DNA of 64,000 nucleotides, from NCBI GenBank assembly GCA_018417955.1, contig JACTVC010000052.1, positions 85,496 through 149,495 of the forward strand, in the 5' to 3' direction. Positions 11,099-22,743 of the stretch are shown in pieces; within the stretch, counting starts at the first letter, position 1, and each line of letters begins with the position of its first letter. Origin of the DNA: Laccaria trichodermophora (taxonomy: Eukaryota; Basidiomycota; Agaricomycetes; Agaricales; Hydnangiaceae). The notes under the pieces were generated by a model. The model did not search any database. It saw only the letters and a program-made list of their open reading frames with translations, and was not told where the DNA came from. The position numbers were made by a program, and so were the translations under genes.

Positions 11099-12786
11099 CA
11101 GTACTTATCAGTCCCCCACAGAGTCCTGCAGGACTCACAGGATTCCTGGGGATTCCTGAGGATTCCTCCAGGACTACACCATAATTTTGGCAAATTTGAG
11201 TTTTAGGAGAAAAATTCTGTCAAGTCCTCAGGATTCCTGAGGACTACATGACATTTAACCATCTGTGACATGTTTAAACACTTCCTCTAACTTCCTTAAT
11301 GAACTTAACTCTGTTTCCATCCTTAAAGCATTCATATATCAATACATAATAGAATTTAATTCTATTTTAAATGACATCAAAATTACTTTACAAGTATATT
11401 AAAGGGAGGGGGGAAGGAGGGACAGACAGGAAGGGGGGTACAGACAGGGGTAGGAAGGAGGACAGGAAAGGGAGAACAGACAGGAAGAGAGATGGAGAGG
11501 AAGGAGGACAGGATGGGAGAACAGACAGGAAGGGAGATGGAGAGGAAGGGGGGACAGACAAGGAGGGGGGGATAGACAGGGAGGGGGGACAGACAGGAAG
11601 GAAGGACAGATAGGGAGGGACAGACAGGAAGGAAGGATAGAAATGGAGGAGGGACATACTGGGGGTGGGCACTCATTGCCACTTGTCAGTGGCAGCCACC
11701 TTTGCTGTTCGTTGGCAGTGGTGGGGGGGTCGTGTCTGTCTGTGGGCACTCGTTGTCCACAGGCGCTCATCATTTGTGGGTGGAGGGTTGTCATCATCTT
11801 TGCATGGGCATCGTCGTCTGTGGGTGGGGTGCTGTCATGCATGGGGGGCTCATTGTCATCCATGTGCACTTGTGGGTCATCGTTGTCTGTGGGCATTTGT
11901 TGTTTGTGGGTCATCGTTGTCCATGGGCACTCATCGTTGGCAGGTATGGGGTTGTTGTTGTCCATGGGTGGGGTTGTTGTCCTTGTCCATGGGTACTTGT
12001 CGTCCATGGGTGCTCGTCGTTCATGGGTGCTGGCAGAAGGTGGTGGTGTGGTTGTCCATGGGTGCTCGACATTCATCATCGTCTGTGGGTCGTCGTGCAT
12101 GTTCGGTGTCATTGTTTGTGTGCGCCATGGTCGTTTGCGGGTGGTGGGCCTCATTCGTGTGTTGTGCCATGATGTGGCATGGCCATGTCATTTCCATCAT
12201 CAGCTGCATGTGCCGTGGGGGTTGTAAGTGGTCATTGTTGTTGTTATTGTTGATGTCGTGGTTGTGGTCGATGTTGTTGTGGTCCTCGTGTGTTGTTGTC
12301 ATGGCATGGCATTGCCATGGTGTTTCTGTCATCGTCTGCATGTGCTGTGGGGTTGTAAGTGGTCGTGGTTGACGATGTTGTTGTTGTTGTTGATGTTGAT
12401 GTGGTCATGGTCGTCAATGTTGTCATGGTCATCGTGGTCGGGTGTTGTGTTGTTGTGTTGTTTTCGTGGTGGTGGTGGTTGCAGTTGAAAGAGAAAGGTG
12501 ATGTGATGTGTCACATATGAAAACTATGATCAACAAACATGTGCACGGGATGCATCACATCATGTGATACATTCCAAGCACATGTTCATGGGTCATGTGA
12601 CTCATCAAATGGATCAATCCTGGGACTAGTCCTGTCTGAAAATCCTCAGGACTGTCTTCAGTCCACAGGAATGGACCCCCACAGGACTGAAAAAATTGGC
12701 TGGTACATCAGCCAATACTCAGTCCTGGGACTGTGCAAGAATCCTCAGGAATCCTGCAGGAATCAGTAGGGGACAATAAAGACCTC
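11099..12786. mobile_element. TE1: hAT-like non-autonomous element without matching flanks
   Basis: Left end CAGTACTTATCAGTCCCCC, right end GGGGACAATAAAGACCTC, the same ends as element B. Order inside: subterminal GGATTCCTGAGGATTCC repeats, an AT-rich block (11,270-11,400), a purine-only-type tract (11,400-11,660), a degenerate GTCGT/GTTGT-rich block (11,690-12,480), then the other subterminal repeats. CpG is largely replaced by TpG or CpA compared with B. The flanking octamers GGATCTAT and AGATTTTG do not match, so this copy was probably joined to the CE9 remnant by deletion or recombination. Long open frames here (up to about 250 codons) are low-complexity and not genes. Confidence 0.75.
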
Positions 12787-13600
12787 AGATTTTGTTTTGG
12801 GAATCTGAGCCAGTGAAGTTGAGGAAGAGAGTTGAGAGCAAGAAGTCAGTCATTACAGAGGGAAATAAGGTCATAAAAGAATCTTGACTTGGAAGCCAGG
12901 GGTTTTGATGAAGCCGATTATACATCGGATAATGATGAACGGGCCGACATGAACTTGAAGTTTATGAGCGACCGGGCCTTGTCCAACAACATGCAAGTGA
13001 TTTCCCCTGCAGCGACCTTGACCTGGAATAACCTAACTGAAACACTCCCCATGCCCACTGTGCAACCTGAGGAGTCTGAGCGCTCCACAGGGTATCCCGC
13101 TCAGCTATCTGAGGGTCCCCTAGGAAAGCACCTGAGAGCCACATGAACCATCAGTGCTGGCGGTTCACAGTTGAAGTGATACCCTTGCAACCCAACCACA
13201 AGTGTCTGTGAAGGGAGTAACTTGAAGATGACACCCAGCAATCACAGCTTGTGTTTTCAATGGTGTTGCCTTCAGAATAATCCATGAATGTTGAGTTGCA
13301 TACAGTGCTGACTTCATGATCCATCATGACGACTGATGCCAAGGGAAGTGAAAGGGCTCGACTCCAATTGGATCTCAAGGTAAGTACAAGGAAGAACCTA
13401 TGGACAAGGTTATAATCATCGGCTAGGTTGCTTCACTGTCAGACAACAGGATTTCTGAGCTTGGGGCTGGTGAGCAGCTGGCATCAACCACCTACCTTTT
13501 AGAGAACATCGTCAGACTGAGACCCTTGAAGACTAGAACGAAGATGATGTTTACCTCTGTTTAATTCAAAGCTGAATCACCAATCATATTATGTAATTAT
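12787..13600. other. unrecognised stretch with a short plus-strand open frame
   Basis: An open frame at 12,889-13,146 (+) encodes about 85 residues rich in D, E, S and T, with a normal-looking composition (FDEADYTSDNDERADMN) and more CpG than its surroundings. I do not recognise it; it may be one exon of a host gene. From 13,150 to 13,600 I see nothing I can support. Confidence 0.25.
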
Positions 13601-13700
13601 CAAATCATCTGCTAATTGAACTTCGAAGTACTAGTAGTACTAATACTACAAATTTCGCAAGTACTGGTTTCCTAACCCCTGTACAATGCAATAGAGCACT

Positions 13701-14406
13701 TCAACCAACATGAAAATATTCAGATGATTCCTCTGTATCTGAGTCTCCTTGAATATCCACCAAGAATTCTTTCAAATCCTCCATAGACTGTTGCAGCCAT
13801 TCAAATTGATCTGTAAGCCTTGATTCAAGCAAAAGGATCTTTCCAAGTGGATAATTGGCAGCTGAAAGAGCCAGCTTTGTTTCCAGAATGGTTTGCACCA
13901 TTGCTTCTTGTAAGCTCTTGATCAGCACATCTGAGTCCAACTTCCTAACATTGTTAAGTTCCCCCTTCGATATCTGCTCCATTGTTGCTTGTAAGCTCTT
14001 GATCAGCACATCCCAAGTTTACTTCTTCCACCTATATGGTAATTTAATGAACTTTATACCATAGAGTTTATGGGGTAAATACCAATGTCAGATATGGGGA
14101 ATGATCAAACCCTTCAAGTTGAATAAGGCTATCATGGTTGTTGGCTTGTTTGTACTGGGCATTGTGAGCATCTAATTCTGTCTTAAACAGAAAGATTCCC
14201 CCAAGTTTATCATGAACACATATCCTGGCAATTTCAATGGATGCACATGCATATGAATCCATATAAGAACACAGGGATGACTTGGTATGACCCTTCAATT
14301 TCACAATGTGTGGAAAGCCAGCAAAACTCATTCCCAAGATCTGCTCATTTATTTCCAACACAGCATTCTCAGCTATATGAAGGTGCATTTTAAGCACATA
14401 AAGCAT
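13701..14406 (-). CDS. hypothetical protein, two possible exons
   Basis: Two open segments on the minus strand: 14,068-14,406 (113 codons, contains GMSFAGFPHIVKLKGHTKSS) and 13,701-14,009 (103 codons). The second is coiled-coil-like and holds an internal tandem duplication of the phrase VLIKSLQ..M.Q (about residues 2-10 and 29-36), followed by an acidic end (DIQGDSDTEESSEYF). An intron between them in the region 14,000-14,070 is plausible but its exact borders are unclear. Not recognised. It may belong to the same dead-gene layer as its neighbours. Confidence 0.35.
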
Positions 14407-14729
14407 TAAATCATAAAAATTTCAAAGTTCACCCTGCTTGCAGCAAGTAAATACCACAATGGCTATTGCCAATCCTGGTGATTCTTCCACCTCGCTCTGA
14501 AATGGTGTTGCAATTTGAAAAGCCATGACTAGCTTTGTCACGGATTTGCAGAATCTCTCCAATGAAATCGTGCTAATATATATCATGATCAGGTTGTGAT
14601 CATGATCAATGATCAGGTCTCAGGGAGCACCCAAATGTGCATGTGGCCACTCATTCCTGGCTCATGACAGTTGCGTGGAACTTGCATTGGAACTTCTGAA
14701 TGTTATATGTACTATGCTGCTACTGCTAG

Positions 14730-17109
14730 TCAAAGTAGTAGGGAGGTCATTTGGACAGGGGCTCTGACAGGCATAACCTGCTGGTGGAAAATGAATTGGC
14801 ATGGAAGGCAGGGCATTGGCCGTTCATGAATGACGACATGGCTGGCCACTCCTTCAATGTTCATTGCCTGCCATGGATAGACTAAGACTGTTTCCAGTGA
14901 ATGACAGAGAGGACCACAGCCACCCTCCAAGCTGAGCAAACCCAACAAATGAATAATAGTTTCTTCTCTACGGCCCTCCATTCTAAGCCATTTAAGAGCT
15001 GGTATGGTTTCCAGTACCTCAAACCAGGAGGATTGCTCAAACACAATGGGAAAGTGAAGGGTTAGGATGACGACGTTGGGGAAAAGGGGAAAGAGACCAG
15101 AGAACAGAAATGGGTCATCTTCGGCATTGGAGATATGGAGACATGCACTTTGCATATTAGGAGCACTTCTGTTTCTCCATGCATAACCTCCATAGATTGG
15201 GCATGTGAAAGGCAGGGAGGAAGAAGAGGAGGTGAAAACATTGACTCAAAAAGTGGAATGGTGAAGGGCTCCACAGGCTGAAGTTAACCAAGGCAGACTT
15301 GGGATACTTGAGGTGGAACAACAAATCTCCTGGGTCATCTTCATATGTGATTTCTTTGAAATGAATCTGGCACAGGTGATTCAACAAAATTCCCTGAGAG
15401 TGGCTGCCAGCTTCATCAGTTGACAACGATGATGACAGTGGTCCAGCCATCAGGAGATGGGGCTCCGTGAGACAGGGACAGTCATTTAGGGCTTTGAGAA
15501 ATTCACCCATTCCCCATTGAAGATCCATATATCACTGATCAGCCAATGACAAATGTGTGATTTGGGTGAAGCAAGGTAGTGGCCAAGCATTGACTCCAGA
15601 GAAGGAGAGTCTTTTCAGCTCAGGCAGGCGGCGGCCTTGAAAAGTGGGGTCGGGAATGATGCCTTCTCCTTCTCCAGAAATGTGCAAGTCTGTAAGGATT
15701 GGCACAGGATGGGCGAGGAAAAGGAAATCTTCAGTTGAATTATCCATATCTGTGTTGATGCCATAGAGTCAAAAAGATTTAACACACCCCATGTGCTGGG
15801 AAAGTGCCTGAAAGAGGGGTTTTCCCTGAGAGCTCTCATTAGAAAGGTTTAGATGAACATGCAATGGAGTTGCATGTGATCGCTTGAGGAAAATGTTCAT
15901 CATGTCTGGAGCAGTGTTAGAGGAACAATCTGGGACATGTATATATGCCCATAGAGATGGACAAAGGAGGCCAATGTGGTGCCAATGATGGCATACCAAG
16001 GACTGGTAGCTACCACTTACATCATGTACTCCTGAGCTGTACCATAGGAATTCCTGCTTAGCTGCCGTGAATGAAATGAAATGAATTTTCATTCATTCAC
16101 AGCACCTGTTTCATTCTTGATAATTTATTCTGTTTCATTCATTCCTGGCAACTGTTTCATTCTTTGTTTCATTCATTCCTGGTGACTATTTCATTTTTTT
16201 TATTTCATTCCACCATGGCAACTGTTTCATTCTTTGCTTCATTTTTACTATGGCAGTCATTCATTTTTATTTCATTCTTCTCAGGTGCCTATTTCATTGT
16301 TAGAGCTGGGAAAATGATTATGTAATTGATGCAAAATATTACAATGCCTTAATTGGCAACAGCATGCATATCTTGTTATATATTTGAGCCTCAAATCCAA
16401 AAGTACCCCCATATGACCCCCCACACCACTGCAGTAGGGCACAACACACATCAGGCATAATTGTATATCATTTCCTTATTTAGGTGTGTATTAAAACATT
16501 GAAATTGTTGCCTGAAAGAATGAAACAAAGATGAAATAACTGCCTGAAAAGAATGAAATGAAAATTCTACAGCAATGAATGAAAAAAGAAATGAAACAGT
16601 TGCCAGGAATGAATGAAACGAAGCAAAGAATGAAACAGTTGCCATGGTGGAATGAAATAAAAAAATGAAACATTCGTCAGGAATGAATGAAACAAAATAA
16701 ATTTCATTCTTGTCAGTAGAAATGAAGAAAAAGTCGAAATGAAACAAAAAATATTTCATTGTCCATGGCAATGAATGAGAATGACTTGGAATGAAACAGG
16801 TGCCATGAATGAATGAAAATTCATTTCATTTCATTCACGGCAGCTAAGCAGGAACTTCTGTGGTACATGCCAGGTTTTACATGATGTAAATGGCAGCTAC
16901 TAGTGTACCAAGGTAATGTTGATCTAACAATTGATGCCACAATCATAGGGGGGATCTTCCATGGGAGGGAACTCGAATTCACAGAGGGTTGACATTGAGA
17001 TGTCATGCAAATTCTCAAAGATAACCCCCAACGCCTCTGGTGGCAACTTGGTGGAATGATCACAATCATGATGATTGCCCAATGTTTGCCAGAGGGATAC
17101 TGGAGGCAT
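14730..17109 (-). pseudogene. F-box/LRR-like protein gene, interrupted by element Q
   Basis: Agaricomycete-type F-box protein, probably a substrate adaptor of an SCF ubiquitin ligase. The likely start is at 17,109 (MPPVSLWQTLG); the F-box motif TKLPPEALGVIFENLHDIS follows near residue 20. After the element the frame continues with VCHHWHHIGLLCPSLWAYIH, the conserved linker after fungal F-boxes. Next come leucine-rich segments: LTDLHISGEGEG and LPELKRLSFSGVNAWPLP at 15,540-15,740, LTEPHLLMAGPLSSSL at about 15,430-15,480, and IPALKWLRMEGRREETIIHL near 14,960-15,020, down to a stop at 14,730. Removing Q and one target copy restores the linker in frame. The remaining TAG at 16,924-16,926 is best read as TGG (Trp of the WI.ITLVC motif) changed by G to A. 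Frameshifts between LRR segments also occur. Confidence 0.75.
16002..16904. mobile_element. element Q: 0.9-kb foldback element, same family as P
   Basis: Ends ACTGGTAGCTACC and, inward from the right, ACTAGTAGCTGCC, with inverted arms containing the phrase GCTTAGCTGCCGTGAATG (near 16,060 and, inverted, near 16,840). The flanks are a 9-bp duplication, ATACCAAGG at 15,993-16,001 and GTACCAAGG at 16,905-16,913. The inside is an array of TTTCATTC or GAATGAAA units in both orientations (16,070-16,320 and 16,500-16,840). Inserted in the F-box gene. Confidence 0.85.
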
Positions 17110-17814
17110 GGTATATTTATTCTGTAGATGTGTATCAGTTTAATTGTGGCCAAAAGAAAAAAAAGGCAGCTTACATGTAAGAGAACCAAGAATGAGACAG
17201 GTGTCCCAAAATTTGTACTGATGGTACTCTTGTATACAGCACTTAGTATGCCATACAATCTGTCACAGTGGTCACCTTTACACATGATGGTACGAAACAA
17301 TTTCAACAATTTGGCAACTCTCCTAGCCATGGACACTCCACTTACCTCACCCCTCTAAATTCTGGCGAACGTATTATGCGGCATGGATGCACCTGAGGAT
17401 CTCTGAAAGTTTGTAATACTTTTTCATTTCTTAATTCGCACCCATGGTGAGTTCGAACCCACTTTTGTATCCTGTGGCAAGTTTGACCTTCAACGCGAAT
17501 ACTCGTGCCTAGGAATACGTGTTTGAAGTCCAACTTTTGGGGTGTTACATCTGCTGGATTGTTAATCTCAGGGAATCATGCAACATGATCCCAGAAATAT
17601 GGTGCCCCACTGATGCAAATGCAAAGCCTCCCATAAGAACAGTGGAAGCTATATATGACTGACATGCTTTTATATAGATATACCCTTTATATTCTACCAA
17701 GGAACCGCGATTTTGACTTTGAGAGCCTTGTTCTTCAAAATGTTCAAGACGAATGCATATTGCTATTGCCACATCATCACTTTTTCACATCATGATCAAG
17801 TTGGCTGTCAAGCC
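17110..17814. other. upstream flank of the F-box remnant, no supported gene
   Basis: 17,342-17,533 and 17,545-17,772 hold minus-strand open segments, including a hydrophobic one (STVLMGGFAFASVGHHISGI), but I do not recognise them. No repeat family seen elsewhere in the window is present. Confidence 0.3.
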
Positions 17815-19323
17815 AGAGGAGGCTATTCATTTTAATATATACTTTGTAGTCTAAGTGTGACTTTTGTAGTCTTTTGTAGTTTATCAGTAAACTTTGTAGT
17901 CTAAGTCCAACTTTTGTGGTCTTTTCTAGTCTATCAATAAAATTTGTAGTCTAAGTCTGACTTTTGTAGTCTTTTGTGTATCATTAAACATCATAGTCTA
18001 AGTCCAACTGTTGTAGTCTATCAGTAAACCTTGTAGTCTAAGTCTGACTTTTTGGTAGTCTATGGTAGTCTATATCTGACTATTATAGTCTGTCAGTGTC
18101 AATTTCTTTTCTAAGGCATGCACCTTCCTTTTTTGGTCATTTTCCCCATAATACAATAATTGTAGCCCTTTTTTTAGCTTTCCAAATATACTGAAATCAT
18201 ATTGTTTAATTTTGTTTTCATGGAGAAAAACACACAAAATGAAAAAAAGCAACACTTTTGAATTTTTTTAAACCCCATATCTCCACAATGGGAGCACTTC
18301 AGAACATAATTCAAACAGATTTGGGAAGCTATAGTGTAGGGCTACAACTTTCATTTTGACCTTTTTTGATAATTGCTCATGTGACCAACATCCCATTATA
18401 TGGACCCTGATAGGTAAAAACATTCTCCTCTTGGTTTTCTTCACTTGTAGTCAAACCAGGTGATGTTTCCTTTTTGGGATGGACCCTGAAATAGACCCTG
18501 AAGACAGTGCCTGACATTCTGAGGAGGCAATGATAAATGCAGTAGGGTGGGTATGAAATAGCCCAGGCAGGGATATGAGATTGCCAAGGCAAGGATATGA
18601 AATAGATATGAAATTGCCCAAGGCAGAGAATGAAATAGATATGAAATTGCTTAGGCAGTGATATGAAATTGCCTAAGGCAAGAAATGAAATGATTATGAA
18701 GTAGCCCAGGCAGGGATATGAGATTGCCCAGGCAAGGATATGAAATTGCCCAGGCAGGGATATGAGATTGCTCAGGCAAGGATATGAAATTGCCCAGGCA
18801 GGGATATGAGATTGCTCAGGCAAGGATATGAAATTGCCCAGGCAGGGATATGAGATTGCTCAGGCAAGGATATGAAATTGCCCAGGCAGGGATATGAGAT
18901 TGCTCAGGCAAGGATATGAAATTGCCCAGGCAGGGATATGAAATTGCCTAGGCAAGAATATGAAATGAATATGAAGTAACCCAGGCAAGGATATGAAAAG
19001 GCAATGAAATCATAATGAAACAATGCCAGGTAAGCAATGAAATAAGGCTGGGTAGGCAATGAAATTATAAGCCAGGCAAGAATGAAATAGCAATGAAACA
19101 ATGCTAGGTAGACAATGAAATGGAAGGCCAGGCAGTAATGAAATCACAATGATGTAGTATTGAAATATATCTCAGGACAGTTATGAAATAAGCACTAGTA
19201 AAGAAATGAAATACATTTCATAAGTTTTGCCTACTCTTCTCATTTCATAAATTCATTAGGCAGTGTGGATGTCAGTGTGCAGGCACTTGCCTGTATTTTA
19301 TCATAAAAGTGGTAGATACTAGT
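17815..19323. mobile_element. element R: solo arm of a P-type foldback element
   Basis: Reads like the right arm of P from the loop outward. It starts with TTTGTAGTCTAAGT repeats (17,840-18,090), continues with the shared middle block (18,100-18,510; phrases CCCCATATCTCCACAA and GCTCATGTGACCA), then a tandem array built on GGATATGAAATTGCCCAGGC (18,540-19,130), and ends in GGCACTTGCCTGTATTTTA and GGTAGATACTAGT. No opposite arm and no matching duplication were found on the left, so a deletion is likely. It abuts the truncated TET/JBP-like gene. Confidence 0.65.
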
Positions 19324-19381
19324 GAAGTTATATGCATCCTTCTACGTTTAAAACTCATCTGAGCCTTGTCAACCTTACTAG

Positions 19382-19839
19382 GAGCCTTCAGGACGTGGGC
19401 CCCAAAGCTTCATGCCTATTATGTTGAAACCCTCAACAAGTTGCTCAAGCATGACCCTAACCTGTTCCTCAACTTTGTTAATGGTGTCTGGGCTGCAGCC
19501 ACCTTCAATTTCAACCCCAAAACTGTCTGCTTTAAGCACAAACACTGCACAAACCTTCTGCATGGTTGGTGTGGCATAATGGCGCTTGGGAATTTCAACC
19601 CAATTTTCGGGGGCCACATCATCTTCTGGCAGCTGGGCTGCATTATTCAATTTCCCCCAGCATCAAGCATTTTGATTCCTTCAGCATCCGTGGATCATCA
19701 AAATGTGCCCATTGGGGCAGACAAGTGCAGGCATTCATTTACACAGTACACTGCCAGCGCACTATTTAGATGGGTTGAACACAGCTTCCAAAAAGAAGAA
19801 GAGTATCTTGGGTCATTGATGGCAAAGGGGCAGGAGTAG
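19382..19839 (+). pseudogene. TET/JBP-like 2-oxoglutarate/Fe(II) oxygenase, C-terminal exon
   Basis: Open exon starting after a plausible acceptor (TTACTAG, about 19,376-19,381) and ending at TAG 19,837-19,839. It reads FRTWAPKLHAYYVETLNKLL, ATFNFNPKTVCFKHKHCTNL, GWCGIMALGNFNP, GGHIIFWQLG, ILIPSASVDHQNVPIG and HSFTQYTASALFRWVEH. This pattern matches the catalytic core of the 5-methylcytosine oxygenases (TET/JBP family) expanded in Agaricomycetes and often carried by KDZ transposons. In the family the first iron motif is H-x-D; here the same place reads H-K-H, so the aspartate seems lost. The distal histidine (VDHQN) and an Arg in CRHSFTQY are present. Upstream exons are missing because element R lies there. 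Family call from memory of the motif pattern; no search was possible. It is probably inactive. Confidence 0.6.
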
Positions 19840-20301
19840 GAGTTGAAGAGAATGTCGGAAAGGATGAAGAAGTGTTTGAACATGTTTTCTACAATTGACG
19901 AACTAGCTCAAAGTTTGTAAATATGTACAGTACTTAGATTAGTTTCCAACAATGTGTGAGGCACCCCTTGATTGCAAGTCCAATGATATAATTATGTATA
20001 TAAACAGAATGAGAGGTCTCTAACAACTTAAAAGTACTGCAGGAAAACTACATTACTGACTTGGAGATGGAAGACACTTGTGTTTTTTCAATTTTCTGGC
20101 CCCCAGCTTTCCAGGAATAATCCCACCTTTCGAGGAGTTTTTCTCCGGATCCGAGCCTTGCTTGAGCTCCCTAAAATAGGTCCTATCCTTGTTGGTCAAT
20201 CTGCTCAAATCAACTAACACCGGCATTCAGCAATGGTGGGAAGGAAAAAATGGACGGTGCATACACATGATCTTGGATTTGGGATGTGCTAGAGGCCTCA
20301 C
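19840..20301. other. intergenic between convergent TET/JBP-like and JmjC remnants
   Basis: AT-rich from 19,900 to 20,060, then ordinary sequence. No gene, repeat or RNA supported. It holds both 3' ends of the convergent genes. Confidence 0.5.
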
Positions 20302-22743
20302 TCAGTAAGTCTCTGAGTCGGGCCATGCAAAACTGATTGCCATGCCTGCATGGGGCTCACAATAGATGGACGAAAAATCATGTGGCTGTCCATCAATCAC
20401 ATATTGCAGTTGCCACCAAAATTTTGCCTCAGTGCAATCTTTGGCGCCATCAACAGATTCTGCCACTGCCATCTTCCTGAGTGCCATCAAACCTGAAACC
20501 TGTCTTGCCAGGTAACAGAGCCAGATGTCACGAAACCCATTGGTGGCCTGATCTCGCAAATCAAGATGCTTGTAATGAGAGAAAAAAAATTGAAGCATCT
20601 TGTGGCTCTTTTTCTGTGCAGCGATGCACTCCAGTCGACTTTGAGGAGACATTCCTGGGTGTGCAGGAAGGTTTGCATGGTCAACAGAAGTAGCCCAGGA
20701 AATGTCATATGTCCTGTGATCAACCACATTGAGTAACTCCATCAGAGAGCAAAACACAAGAAGGTCTAACATGCCCCCCCATGTGGTCAAGTCAGGGATG
20801 TGTGCAGCAACATGATCTACATAAGGCTGTTGATTACAATTTATTTTAAAAAAGAGACATTGATTCTTACCTGAATCTTTATTTTGCCCCAGAACGATGT
20901 TTGAGTGCCACAGAAAGCCTAGCCATCAAAGTAGGACATGTGATGCTATGTGAGCAGTATTTGTGATATGGCTGCCTGATGTAAATGCTTGAAATAGTGC
21001 CACATTGGTGTCCCTGATTCCGCTACTGGAGTAGAAGTGCCCCCCAACGCATATCGCATCAGAGATTGTGATTACAAAGTGTGGGGTATTTGGAGGCATA
21101 TATCTACAAAAATGTTGGCAGCCAATAGAAGAATTGGATTGAATTGACTTACAGCTGCATTCCTGGGGCCAGTAGTATCGCTTCAATGATGAACAAGTGT
21201 TCATTTGGGCCTTCCATTGTATAATGTTGGAGGGAAAAGAGATCAGTGTGGAAGAAAGCAGCTGGATCATTCACTGGACATGTGACCAGCCACAATTTTT
21301 TCCTGTTTTTGGAGACAACATCGACATAAGTGCCAAATCCATCAGAATCAATGTGAAACCAATGAATGGCACCTGCATTTGCAGCCAACCCCCACTGGAC
21401 ATCTCGCATGGGAAAATGGGAGCAGAAATTATTGCACCAAGCAGTGTTCTCAGTGGATGTCCAGGCAGCAAGGTCACTCACAATGCCACCATCAGGAGCT
21501 CTGTCACAGGCCTCTAAAGGAAAGTTCAGGGCATTCAAAATGCACCTATTTGCACTGTGGGAGCTGTCCAGCATTTGCCTTAAAGTTCCATATTTCAATC
21601 TCTTGGAGTAGTCTCCATCTCTGATGTCAATTGACTGGTCTTCAAAGGGATTACAATGAGAATGAGTAAGATGTGGGGAGGGGGACATGCTTGTATGTTG
21701 ACTGAGATGTCAATCCCTGCAAGAATGCTCAGTCCATCCTCATCGAAATCGCAGTCATCAACTGGCATATCTGTGATAACTATGACCTTCCTTTTCTGTA
21801 TTAAATCTTGCTTTCTCAAAGTGCTCATCTTCTTGAAAGCGGCATGGGTTTGAATGCTGAAGATAGACTGCTCTGGTTTTGCGATATGAAGGGGCAAACT
21901 GCACAAGTCGGCACCTAAGATGTAATGTTTTTTGATGGCAGCTAGCATGTCTTCAATCCAACCAATGTCAGCTCTACTCTATAAAGGGCTCAGGATTGCA
22001 AATACGAGGACAGGGGGGCTTTCCTAAAATCGAACAAAGTGATCTCATTAGAGACGTCAATGCTAAAAATTCAAGTTTGTGACACACTTCCATCCTTTCC
22101 ATAGCTGATTCGTTGATAGGCCATTGCGGCGTAGAGCCAATACCCTTCACGTAGTCCTTCACAGCCTTTACAATGCTCTCTTTGTTTCTTGTCATGATCA
22201 GGTTCACACCCCAGGATCCTGAACGTCCCCTCTCTTTGACCTCCTCATCTCTGCCCTGTTTACTAGCTTGTTCTTTGTCAGTAGATACATCTTGTTGATC
22301 ATGTTCACCCAACTCCGATGAAGATAGGTCAGACAGATTGGAAAGGGAACTTGGCCCTGGGTCCAAACTTCCCATTTCAATGTCACCATGTTCATTTCCT
22401 TGATTGTCATCATCCTGCATTTCAAAATCATCTTCCTCCAGATCCACAGCTGACCCTGTGGATTCTGAGGTGGGAGTGAGGTTATGGGAGTGAGGTGCAC
22501 CTGAGGGTTCTGGATTGGGGGATGTGTGACGGGAGTGAGGTGTAGCTAAACCTAAGTTGTTGTCATCCACAACAAACCCTGTGGATTCTGAGGCGGGAGT
22601 GAGGTCATGGGAGTGAGGTGCACCTGAGGGTTCTGGATTGGGGGATGTGCGACAGGAGTGAGGTGTGGCTAAACCTGAGTTGTCGTCATCCGCAATGAAC
22701 CCTGTGGGTTCTGAGGCAGGAGATTGGTAATGGGAGCGAGGTG
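20302..22743 (-). pseudogene. JmjC-domain protein, catalytic part
   Basis: Main body of a minus-strand JmjC (2-oxoglutarate-dependent hydroxylase/demethylase-type) gene. Order: a disordered Pro/Ser/acidic N-terminal region (22,200-22,743), a helical stretch (about 21,974-22,190), then the JmjC core at 20,926-21,690. The core contains WGLAANAGAIHWFHIDSDGF, where HID (near 21,350) fits the H-x-D iron motif, TYVDVVSKNRKKLWLV, and after an intron RYMPPNTPHFVITISDAIC with the second histidine. The C-terminal part at 20,302-20,790 reads SLMELLNVVDHRTYDISW and ends EPHAGMAISFAWPDSETY. A one-base shift near 21,985 and an odd splice (GTCCCC donor) near 21,660 suggest decay. The gene continues upstream across elements A and E. 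It converges with the TET/JBP-like fragment. Confidence 0.7.
22440..22735 (-). repeat. tandem coding repeat in the JmjC gene
   Basis: Just over two tandem copies of a unit of about 120 bp encoding the disordered phrase TPHS.HTSPNPEPSGAPHSH.LTP.SESTG. A diverged copy continues on the other side of element A (26,094-26,200). Element A sits inside this array. Confidence 0.75.

Noticed and set aside
11399..12372. Long open frames (up to about 250 codons) on both strands
   Set aside because: They fall in TE1's purine tract and GTTGT/GTCGT block, are low-complexity, overlap in several frames and follow the triplet repeat. Not genes.
17642..19332. GAAGCTATA (about 17,644) and GAAGTTATA (19,324) as a 9-bp duplication of element R
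   Set aside because: The sequence next to the left copy does not begin with the GTAGCTAC-type end, so the match is probably chance.
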